Positions 15,919 through 22,574 of a DNA stretch of 36,622 bases are shown here, one piece after another. The notes under the pieces are model-generated. The model worked only from the letters and a program-made list of their open reading frames with translations, had not been told where the DNA came from and did no database searches. The translations under genes were made by a program, and so were the position numbers. The DNA is from Hyphomicrobiales bacterium (GTDB lineage: Bacteria; Pseudomonadota; Alphaproteobacteria; Rhizobiales; Xanthobacteraceae): assembly GCA_009377695.1 (NCBI GenBank), contig WHTP01000057.1, positions 1-36,622 on the forward strand, given 5' to 3'. Each line of letters begins with the position of its first letter. The stretch's first letter is position 1.

Positions 15919-16146
15919 TCAGCCGTCCTGCGCGCGCGCGAACATCGTCAGTTCCCAGGCCAAGCGGTCTTCGGCCACGCGCAGGATGTAGAGGGCACCA
16001 TCCTCGCCTCTGAGCTTGCAGTAGCGGTAGTCCTCGCCGAACCACTGGTCGAGGATTTCGGCAACGGCCACGCGGCGACCGTTGAGACGAAGCGCCCGCG
16101 GCATGTCCAGCCCATCCTCCCTCTCGGTCTCGACCTCGATTTGCAT
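15919..16146 (-). CDS. Small conserved protein of unknown function
   Basis: A 75-aa soluble protein, MQIEVETEREDGLDMPRAL..., with the pattern RLNGRRVAVAEILDQWFGEDYRYCKLRGEDGALYILR. It is similar in style to DUF6504-type single-domain beta proteins. AGGAG lies five bases before the ATG. It is convergent with the MoCo-carrier-like gene and 24 bp downstream of the VOC gene on the same strand, so the two may be cotranscribed. Confidence 0.65.
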   Translation of the reverse strand: MQIEVETEREDGLDMPRALRLNGRRVAVAEILDQWFGEDYRYCKLRGEDGALYILRVAEDRLAWELTMFARAQDG

Positions 16147-16170
16147 GTAGCTCCTGGGGGTTAGCCTCTC

Positions 16171-16629
16171 TCACAACGCCATGCCCTTCTTGGCGAGCTC
16201 CTTCTTCGCCTTTTCGGATTTCGTGCCATCGAACTGCATGCCGCGCATCACATGCGGCGCCTTCGAGAACTGGATGTCGGCATAGCCCACGACCTCGATG
16301 CGGTTGCCCCACGGATCGAGAAAATCGAGGAACGGGCCCTCTACCATGCGCGCGCCCGCAGCCTCTGCCAGTTCGCGCACGTGGGCGCGGTCGTCGACCG
16401 CCAGCCCGAAATGCCGGTGGCGGTCCTGGTGCGGCTCTTTCGTCTCACTCAGCGCCAGGAACTGGTCGCCCATGTCGATGAAGGCCTGGCCCGGTCCGCG
16501 TCCGCGCAGCGTGAAGCGGAAGATCTTGCCGTAGAAGGCGAGCGCCTCGTCGATGTCGCCGACTTCGAGCGCAACGTGATTGATGCCGATCAGGCGGGGC
16601 AGGGGTGAGGAGGGCTTGGATGCTGTCAT
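16171..16629 (-). CDS. VOC (glyoxalase/bleomycin-resistance) family protein
   Basis: A 152-aa single-VOC-domain protein. Likely metal ligands are His18 (GINHVALEV), His73 (HRHFGLAVDD) and Glu112 (DPWGNRIEVV). The core is followed by a Lys-rich tail (SEKAKKELAKKG). GGAG lies nine bases before the ATG at 16629. It could be a dioxygenase, lyase or isomerase; the substrate is unknown. Confidence 0.85.
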   Translation of the reverse strand: MTASKPSSPLPRLIGINHVALEVGDIDEALAFYGKIFRFTLRGRGPGQAFIDMGDQFLALSETKEPHQDRHRHFGLAVDDRAHVRELAEAAGARMVEGPFLDFLDPWGNRIEVVGYADIQFSKAPHVMRGMQFDGTKSEKAKKELAKKGMAL

Positions 16630-16740
16630 TGGGCGCTGCTCCTTCGTTTGGGTGGCGCGGAGCCTTGGCCGAATATGTGGGGTTGTTCGGCGCCAAGGGG
16701 AAGCGCCGCGCGGCGGCTCGTTGAGAGGCGGTGACTCACG

Positions 16741-16780
16741 CGCCCGACCCGCCGTCGCTTTAGCGAAGGTGGGCGGGCGG
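16741..16780. repeat. Imperfect palindrome in intergenic gap
   Basis: CCCGCCGTCGCTT-TA-GCGAAGGTGGGCGGG is a near-perfect inverted repeat in the gap between two divergent genes. It resembles short REP-like palindromes of Bradyrhizobium-type genomes. Confidence 0.5.
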
Positions 16781-16818
16781 GGATGACGGTGCTACTTATT
16801 GGGCGGGAGAGGAGAACC

Positions 16819-17229
16819 ATGGCGTTCGCGATCAAAGCCGAGGTTTGCGATCCGCGGGCGAAGACGTTCGCGTTCACGGCGCAAAAGACGATGTATGGCG
16901 GTAAGCATATCGCCGAAGGTGACACGGTTTTCGTGTTCGCGAGCGAGAACGAGGGCGGGCAAGGCCTCGTCGCGCGCGGCGTTGTCACGTCTGCCGAAGC
17001 GGTCGCGAAGAAGCGCGGCGTCGTCCGGCAAACACCGCGTGTGAGCCTCACCATCAGACGCACCGCGCTCGCGAAGCGGCCGCTGGGACGCAGCGAGCTC
17101 AAACAGTTCACCGACTGGAATGACGGCCAACCCGGGACCGAGCTCAATTTCAAATTCTATCGTCAGGCAACGAACAAGATCGCCGGCATCTCGGGTGAGG
17201 CGGCGGCGTTCCTCAGCGAATTCTTCTAG
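16819..17229 (+). CDS. Conserved small protein, possible PUA/EVE-like fold
   Basis: A 136-aa basic protein beginning MAFAIKAEVCDPRAKTFAF. The run GGKHIAEGDTVFVFASENEGGQGLVARGVVTSAE resembles PUA/EVE-like folds, in which a beta barrel binds modified bases; this is a weak inference. The ATG at 16819 is preceded by GAGGAG; the frame is open from 16783. It is convergent with the dienelactone hydrolase gene, 43 bp away. No family is firmly recognised. Confidence 0.6.
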   Translation: MAFAIKAEVCDPRAKTFAFTAQKTMYGGKHIAEGDTVFVFASENEGGQGLVARGVVTSAEAVAKKRGVVRQTPRVSLTIRRTALAKRPLGRSELKQFTDWNDGQPGTELNFKFYRQATNKIAGISGEAAAFLSEFF

Positions 17230-17272
17230 CGCGATCAGCTTGCGCTTTGGAAATCGCGGCTGCGGTGCGCCG

Positions 17273-17998
17273 TCAAGAGGCCCGGCGCAGTTGATCGCCG
17301 CCGCCGCTGAGCCCGTCGAGGATCGCGAGCGCGCGGCCCATCGAGAACGCGCGCGTATCCGCGCTGAACGCCTTGGTGTTCCAGGGCATCATGTAGCCGT
17401 GCAGCACGCCGGGGATGATGTGCACCTCCACGTTCGGCGCGCGCGCCGGCACCGCCCGGTAGGCGTCGAGCACCTCGGCCGGCGCGGCGTGATCCTGGTC
17501 GCCCCAGATGATGCAGACCGGCGCGGTGACGCCTTGGATGTCGTCGATGTAGTCGAGCATCCGCGAGCCGTGGCAGGAGATGCCGGCGGCATAGCCGAGC
17601 CGCTTGGGCCCGAGGATCGCGTAGGGGCCGCCGTAGCAGAAGCCCATGGTCGCGGCCCGCCCGTTGAACTGCGGCAGCATGCGCAGGTGCGCGAGGGTGT
17701 CGGCCATGTCGGCTTCGCCGGCCTTGATCTTCTCCAGGCGCGGCTGGGAACGCTCCTGCGTGCGCGGATCGCCGCCCGGCAGCGGTCCCGGGATCGAGCG
17801 CCAGAACAGGTCGGGCGCGGCCGCGATATAGCCGTGCCCCGCGAATTCGTCGGCGAGATCGCGGATGTCCTTGTCCACACCATGAACGGCTGCCGCCAGA
17901 ACGACCGCCGGCCGTTTTTGGTCGCCCGCGGGCAGCGCCAGGTAACAGTCGAACTCGCCGCCGCCGCTTGAACGGATCTTGATGGTCGTGCCGGACAT
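17273..17998 (-). CDS. Dienelactone hydrolase family protein
   Basis: A 241-aa alpha/beta hydrolase of the dienelactone hydrolase type. The nucleophile is Cys121 in MGFCYGG, the acid Asp169 in WGDQDH and the base His200 in PGVLHGY. The 48- and 31-residue spacing equals that of the Cys123/Asp171/His202 triad of Pseudomonas dienelactone hydrolase. N-terminal IKIRSSGGGEFDCYLALP is typical. It may act on dienelactones from aromatic degradation or related esters. No aromatic-pathway genes are adjacent. Confidence 0.88.
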   Translation of the reverse strand: MSGTTIKIRSSGGGEFDCYLALPAGDQKRPAVVLAAAVHGVDKDIRDLADEFAGHGYIAAAPDLFWRSIPGPLPGGDPRTQERSQPRLEKIKAGEADMADTLAHLRMLPQFNGRAATMGFCYGGPYAILGPKRLGYAAGISCHGSRMLDYIDDIQGVTAPVCIIWGDQDHAAPAEVLDAYRAVPARAPNVEVHIIPGVLHGYMMPWNTKAFSADTRAFSMGRALAILDGLSGGGDQLRRAS

Positions 17999-18120
17999 CC
18001 TTTACCTCCCTGTTGGCGGGCGTTGGTCGGCGGCCACCGTACATCGGGAGGTGGAGGTGGGAAAGGCGGGGAGGCCGCAGGGCGTGTTAGCCGGATGCGT
18101 AACCGGCCGTCTTGTGGAAC

Positions 18121-18152
18121 GAAGGCGGATTGCGCTTCGCTAATCCGCCTTC
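18121..18152. repeat. Short palindromic repeat (GCGGATTNCGCTTCGCTAATC type)
   Basis: The perfect inverted repeat GAAGGCGGATT/AATCCGCCTTC has a 10-nt spacer. The sequence type (GGATTGCGCTTCGCTAATCC) is one I recall as common between genes in Bradyrhizobium. A degenerate relative lies at 19780-19810. Confidence 0.75.
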
Positions 18153-18156
18153 CACG

Positions 18157-18249
18157 CTAACCGAAGATGATCGGCGTGATGACCGCAAGCAATGCGACTG
18201 CTGAGAGACCAACCCAGGTCGCGGCTTGAACTCCCTCGCGCAGGCACAT
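18157..18249 (-). CDS. Possible 30-aa single-pass membrane peptide
   Basis: MCLREGVQAATWVGLSAVAL plus LAVITPIIFG would be a one-helix membrane peptide. AAGGGG sits about nine bases before the ATG at 18249. An upstream in-frame ATG at 18276 lacks such a site. It has no partner gene. The call rests on the ribosome site and hydrophobic pattern only. Confidence 0.35.
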   Translation of the reverse strand: MCLREGVQAATWVGLSAVALLAVITPIIFG

Positions 18250-18481
18250 GGCTAAGCCCCTTTGTCTTGCAATCATCTGACTGCCACCGGCCGTACGAAT
18301 CAATCTGGAAAAGCGTGTTCCAGAACGAAACTTCGTCAGGGTTGCAAAGATGGCACACATCGAAACGCATATGGTCGGTTGGCGAAACGGATTGAGCGCT
18401 TGTGCCCCCGAGGTGTCGTGTCTTGCGGTGACTGAGCACCAGCCTGCTTGAGCGGCGGAGCTGGCGCATCGCAATTGGGTG

Positions 18482-18880
18482 TCAGCACTTGCGGAAGAAG
18501 CGATAGGTATCCGGCGCCCGCATCCAGATGAAGTCCCGCGTCAGGCCGCCGCGCGCGTTGATTCAGGCGCGGATGTCGGCCTGATACGCGTTCCAGAGCG
18601 TCCTGGTGGCGGTCTCGAGGCGGGCAAGGTGAAATCCGAACGACGCGTTCGGCGTCACGCAGATCCGGCTGCGCGGGATATGGCCGAGCAGGACCGTGCA
18701 GGCCGATTGGCAGGGGCCGACGATGCGCACATTCACGCCACGGCGGGCATGGCCGGCCCAGCGTGCGTTGTAATTCGCGACCCTGCCGCCGTGATTGTCG
18801 GACACGTCGATGGTTTCGGCGGCCGCCGGCGTGGCCAAGAGGCAAAGAAAGGTGGCAATGAATGATAGGCGAACGACCAT
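18482..18880 (-). pseudogene. Clp-protease-like secreted protein gene interrupted by TGA
   Basis: From ATG 18880 the frame encodes a signal peptide (MVVRLSFIATFLCLLATPAAA). It continues with IVGPCQSACTVLLGHIPRSRICVTPNASFGFH, the core of small exported proteins distantly related to ClpP/SDH proteases, with Ser in QSACT and His in GFH. A TGA at 18563-18565 stops it after QADIRA. The same frame then continues INARGGLTRDFIWMRAPDTY plus RFFRKC to TGA at 18482, which reads as the natural C-terminus. Family proteins usually have Trp at this point, so TGG to TGA is likely. The truncated product would be 105 aa instead of about 132. Confidence 0.7.
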
Positions 18881-19066
18881 GTGGCAATCTCCCGATGTCC
18901 TTTAAAGGCGACGGCAACAAGCGACGCCATGCTGTCGGGTGTTACGCCGCGAAATCAATCATCCAAATGGGGGATGCAGAAGCCGATCCGCCGAGCTTGG
19001 GGGAGGACGTAGCCTGCATGAGCGAAGCGACATACAGGATGATTTTTGCTCGTACTTGCTACTGTC

Positions 19067-19657
19067 TTACGCTGCGGTGGAGCGCTTCTTCAGATACGGC
19101 ACTACGAACAGCGCCGCGACCGGAATGTGCAGCAGTACCCCGAGCAGCACGACGAGGCCAATCTCGCCGCCGGAGAGCAGGCCGCGCGACGCCTCGTGCG
19201 CCAGCGCCCAGATCGTGAAGGGCAGGAACAGCACGATCGCGGTGACGAGACCGGGATTGTAGCAACGGAAGCGGATCGAGGTGACGATGTGGATCACGGC
19301 ATTGATCAGCGTCAGGGCGATCCATGCGAGGCCGAGCCAGCGCAGCGCGTGCGGGAACAGCGCGGCGGCCGCGACCGGTAGCCAGACATATCCGATATTC
19401 ACCAGCGCGACGCTACCGGTATCGACCGGCCAATCGTCGCGGCCGCTTTCGAACACGTGGGCGTTGGTGAACTGCCGAAATCCGCCCGGCCACAGATGCT
19501 CTTCGATCTGGTGCACCATGTAGAGGACGAGCAGGGCCGCAAAGATCGCCTGTTCGCTGGCCGGATCGTTGCGAAACAGCGCAACCCAGGCGCCAGTCCC
19601 GATGACGGCGAGCGCAGGCAAGGCTTTCTGCCAGTTGGCGGCAATGAATGCTGACAT
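19067..19657 (-). CDS. HXXEE domain membrane protein
   Basis: A 196-aa membrane protein with about five hydrophobic segments. The defining motif is HQIEEHLWPGGF near residue 48, with N-A-V-I-H-I and F-R-x-Y-N-P-G later. The ATG at 19657 follows GAGGAG. The family may be membrane enzymes or metal proteins with the conserved His/Glu; activity unknown. Confidence 0.82.
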   Translation of the reverse strand: MSAFIAANWQKALPALAVIGTGAWVALFRNDPASEQAIFAALLVLYMVHQIEEHLWPGGFRQFTNAHVFESGRDDWPVDTGSVALVNIGYVWLPVAAAALFPHALRWLGLAWIALTLINAVIHIVTSIRFRCYNPGLVTAIVLFLPFTIWALAHEASRGLLSGGEIGLVVLLGVLLHIPVAALFVVPYLKKRSTAA

Positions 19658-19779
19658 GCGGGCTCCTCGGCAGGAACGCAGCATCGATTCAGTAGTGTTT
19701 CAGCAGCGTTAATGCTTACCATGTCTTCCGGCTGTGGGCACAGGGATGGTCGATCCGGCGCGGAAGGCCGGAGGGGATT

Positions 19780-19810
19780 GGCAGATTACGCTTCGCTACT
19801 CCGCCCTACG
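19780..19810. repeat. Degenerate short palindromic repeat
   Basis: GGCAGATTACGCTTCGCTACTCCGCCCTACG is related to the repeat at 18121 (GATTNCGCTTCGCTA core). It lies at the left edge of the AT-richer islet. Confidence 0.55.
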
Positions 19811-19883
19811 GCTTGTTGGAAATTGCCGTTCTGAACCGCCACAACAAACCAAGCCCTGGGCTGTTGAATCTAGGACTTTCCAG

Positions 19884-20735
19884 ATGATCTCTTTTTCGAA
19901 AATCGAGCAGGAGGCTATTGTACTAAAAGCCGTCTGGGAAATGATCGACGGAATGGTGAACTATGAAATGTTCGTCAAGAACACTCGTACTGAAAACACC
20001 AATTTGATGTTCAATACCCATTCCCATATGCGATTGTTCAATATTTTGCTCGGAGACTTTCTTTCGCTGCCACAAGTTCGCGGCAATGAACGGCTGCCTT
20101 TTGATCTTCCGAAGCCATCTACGAGTGCGCGCGACAGTGACCAAACATTTCTCTACTATATTCGGCTGGCGTGCGACAGCCCGCAGCTGTGCAGAGACTC
20201 GGCTGTGCTGCGTGATCCGTTGAACTCCTTCGCAGATTGGCTCGACGCTGAATGTTGCGTCGAAAAAGTTTGGTTGCCGTCTGTGAACATCGAACTAGAT
20301 GTTCGCATTCCAAGGATATATTACATCAAAATTTGCGCCGATCTTGCGAAACACAATTTCGCGCGCCTTAGTGTGAACGTGCGAAGAATTCGAAAGTTGC
20401 TTGCCGATCACGGACATGAAATCAATGAGGGGGCGGCATATACCGTTCTTCCCGAGTTCTACGACTGGTTTCATTCTCATGTCTTTTGCTATCATTCGAG
20501 TGTCATTGCCGAACTCCTAAACAATCTTCGTTGGGCGATCTTTTGGTACGTCCTTCCTGAGTTCGAGCGTTCATTTGAACGAGTTGAACCAGAGCCGATG
20601 TATCGATTCAATTATCCCGCGGAGGTGACTGACCCATTGGCTCAATCAATGTACTGGGACCTGATGAATCTCGCGCGTTCGAACCCCTGGTTTCCCAAAT
20701 TTTCGGTTTCTACTTCATTTAAGGACGCGTTCTAG
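19884..20735 (+). CDS. Unrecognised islet protein, mostly helical
   Basis: A 283-aa protein starting MISFSKIEQEAIVLKAVWEM. It has FNTHSHMRLFNILLGDFLSLPQ, a Cys pair in LDAECCVEKVW, IYYIKICADLAKHNF and LLNNLRWAIFWYVLPEFERSF. It is rich in aromatic residues with no signal peptide. The base composition is clearly more AT-rich than the neighbours, with codons such as aaa, ttt and att common, which suggests horizontal transfer. AGGA lies just upstream of the ATG at 19884; the open frame extends to 19734 but through repeat-derived sequence. No known family recognised. It is convergent with the two minus-strand islet genes. Confidence 0.7.
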   Translation: MISFSKIEQEAIVLKAVWEMIDGMVNYEMFVKNTRTENTNLMFNTHSHMRLFNILLGDFLSLPQVRGNERLPFDLPKPSTSARDSDQTFLYYIRLACDSPQLCRDSAVLRDPLNSFADWLDAECCVEKVWLPSVNIELDVRIPRIYYIKICADLAKHNFARLSVNVRRIRKLLADHGHEINEGAAYTVLPEFYDWFHSHVFCYHSSVIAELLNNLRWAIFWYVLPEFERSFERVEPEPMYRFNYPAEVTDPLAQSMYWDLMNLARSNPWFPKFSVSTSFKDAF

Positions 20736-20827
20736 CGCCAACGCGCGTCGTTTAGGTTCGGAACAATCCAGTGTCAGCAATCCGCGGCCGCGGCTCTACG
20801 CTCTCGGTCGCGGCACAAAGCGCTTTT

Positions 20828-20848
20828 CTAACGGCGTTTTTCCGTTAG
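20828..20848. terminator. Hairpin between convergent islet genes
   Basis: CTAACGG/CCGTTAG with a T-rich 7-nt loop lies in the 121-bp gap between convergent ends. It could end transcripts from either side; there is no T run outside the stem. Confidence 0.35.
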
Positions 20849-20856
20849 CGGCAAGA

Positions 20857-21489
20857 TCAATCATTGTCCTTCGACAATTGGAAAAGCATACCGACGGCAG
20901 AAGTGCGTAGAAGCCGAGATTCGTCCCGGAGACTACGAAAACGCTTTGGCAGTTCCTTGAACTTGGGGACATCGACCGCCTGATCTAGTGCTGCGCCAAC
21001 TAGGCTAACTACGGGTACGCCAAACGCGGAAGCGATCTGGACTGCGCCTTTAACGACGCAACTCCCGAGTTCAACACCCGCAAACCTCCATTTCTTACCA
21101 GTCAACGTCGAAAGTTTGCTACGATGTTCGTCAAAGACCTTTTGAATGTTCTCGACGACCTGGTCGCTAGTGCGGAAGAAGTTGTCTGGTCTGAGCTGTA
21201 TTAATTCATTCACTCCGGAGGAGAGCATCTGACGTAGCTCAGGAAGCGCGCCAGATCGGCGCATTTCTACAAGGGCCTCAACCGGGACGGCTCCTAGCCA
21301 CGCCATTTCACCTGAAGCAGCATTTTGAAGGGCCTTGGTCATGTGAAGGTTGAGGCCCGTTTCAGAGTCGCGCCGATTGCTGCTATACCCAAGCTTCCAG
21401 TTGAAATACCGCCACGACGTTGGCGCATCGATCATTGGCGAGCCGCCCAAGCTCGTGCTCCTAAAAAGTAAGTCATTGGCCTGTCTCAT
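20857..21489 (-). CDS. Unrecognised islet protein B (possibly C-terminal half of a split gene)
   Basis: From ATG 21489 a 210-aa product is read: MRQANDLLFRSTSLGGSPMI..., SWRYFNWKLGYSSNRRDSE, VEMRRSGALPELRQMLSSGVNELI, then a hydrophobic ASAFGVPVVSLVGAALDQA. The frame is also open upstream to 21543 with no good start. It overlaps the stop of the upstream gene (21473-21475). Its start is weak (AGGA only three bases away). So it may be the distal part of one ~560-aa gene broken by a frameshift. AT-richer than the flanks; family unknown. Confidence 0.55.
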   Translation of the reverse strand: MRQANDLLFRSTSLGGSPMIDAPTSWRYFNWKLGYSSNRRDSETGLNLHMTKALQNAASGEMAWLGAVPVEALVEMRRSGALPELRQMLSSGVNELIQLRPDNFFRTSDQVVENIQKVFDEHRSKLSTLTGKKWRFAGVELGSCVVKGAVQIASAFGVPVVSLVGAALDQAVDVPKFKELPKRFRSLRDESRLLRTSAVGMLFQLSKDND

Positions 21490-22528
21490 CCGTCCTACAG
21501 AGGAGGACAGAACGGCCTTTCCAGCGTGTGCGTCCTGGCTCAAAGGGGACGAAAAACTTGTTGATGTAGGACTCGATATTCGCCTCGGCTGGACCGGTGT
21601 CTCTCACGTCAAAAAGGAGAAGATCGGGATTAGTCAGCCGTGCAGTAACTTCACTTGCTGTTTCAAATTTTTTGAGAAATTCGTGTGCCTCGTCGAGATT
21701 CGAAAGCTGGACTCCAAACATCGACTTTAGGTGTTCGACGGCATCGTCATCAGCTAATCTAAACACGCGCTCACAGATTTGGTCATTCAAGTACAATTGG
21801 TCTGGAACTACCGCTACCAAAGGAACATCAATCTCGGCTAAAGCGGCTTCTTTGTACTGAAGCAGAGACAATCCGCCAGAGACAAAATAGCGGACCGCGA
21901 TTTCAGGATCGGGGCCTTCAAGAAAAACTCGTGCTCGTAAGAAAGGATCGGGTAGGATCGTGGTGTCAACATATATACCTGTGCATGAAACGATGTTCTT
22001 TTTCCCCTGCGGGAACGTCTCCCCGCCGAAAACGCTTTTCAATCCGTTGATATCCTGGGCATGAATATGCGCAACCTCATGTGCGTCTTCCCAGAGGTTG
22101 CTAACCCAAGAAACGACTTCCGGTATTGCTTTCCGAAAGATGCGAACGCCATCAGGGTCGCGGGCAACTGATGAAGCAACTTGGAAAGGGGTTGCTCCTT
22201 CCCTTTGCATGTCTCGATATAAGTTGCCGAATACTTTTTCGATTGATTCAAAATAGCCATGTTGTAATTCTTGGAGCGAGATCACCTGTTTTGTTTGCTG
22301 GCGGTGATTCATGGCCTCAACCGCAAGAGCACGAACGCCGCCCCCGACGGTATTGAGATCAATTTCCCCATCTTCACGATGCCGGACTGCCTGAAGCTCC
22401 CGAGCAATGTTGGGATCAGAGCCAATGTGAAGATTTCCTGCCTCCAGTTCTGCCTTCAGAAGGTGCAGGCGCCTCTTTAATCTCTCCTCATGTGTTTGTT
22501 GTGCGTCGTTGCTCAAAGCCTTCTCCAT
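21473..22528 (-). CDS. Unrecognised islet protein A (possibly N-terminal part of a split gene)
   Basis: A 351-aa protein from ATG 22528 (MEKALSNDAQQTHEERLKRRL). A charged helical N-terminus is followed by DLNTVGGGVRALAVEAMNHR, WEDAHEVAHIHAQDINGLKS, IVSCTGIYVDTTILPDPF and DVPLVAVVPDQLYLNDQICERVF, ending WKGRSVLLCRTDETGQ. There is no signal or membrane helix. IYVDTTILPDP is faintly like the start of a PIN domain, but the rest of the acidic set is not evident. The start has no clear ribosome site. Composition is AT-richer than uvrA next door. No known family. Confidence 0.6.
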   Translation of the reverse strand: MEKALSNDAQQTHEERLKRRLHLLKAELEAGNLHIGSDPNIARELQAVRHREDGEIDLNTVGGGVRALAVEAMNHRQQTKQVISLQELQHGYFESIEKVFGNLYRDMQREGATPFQVASSVARDPDGVRIFRKAIPEVVSWVSNLWEDAHEVAHIHAQDINGLKSVFGGETFPQGKKNIVSCTGIYVDTTILPDPFLRARVFLEGPDPEIAVRYFVSGGLSLLQYKEAALAEIDVPLVAVVPDQLYLNDQICERVFRLADDDAVEHLKSMFGVQLSNLDEAHEFLKKFETASEVTARLTNPDLLLFDVRDTGPAEANIESYINKFFVPFEPGRTRWKGRSVLLCRTDETGQ

Positions 22529-22574
22529 TCGGCTGCGTGCCCAGCGACTCCGCACAATGTATAATATCTCGTAT

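Larger units (their letters stand above)
17999..18481. other. Largely non-coding stretch
   Basis: Between the dienelactone hydrolase gene and the interrupted Clp-like gene there is only one short palindromic repeat (18121-18152) and one possible 30-codon membrane ORF (18157-18249). Nothing else convincing is seen on either strand. Confidence 0.5.

Noticed and set aside
19829-19844. Possible remnant of a CTAG hairpin element (TTCTGAACCGCCACAA)
   Set aside because: Fifteen bases match the right arm of E2, but there is no CTAG end, no left arm and no loop. It could be a decayed copy but is too short to call.
21473-22528. PIN-domain toxin reading of IYVDTTILPDP
   Set aside because: Only the first strand looks similar; the further conserved acidic residues and the short size of PIN toxins are not evident.
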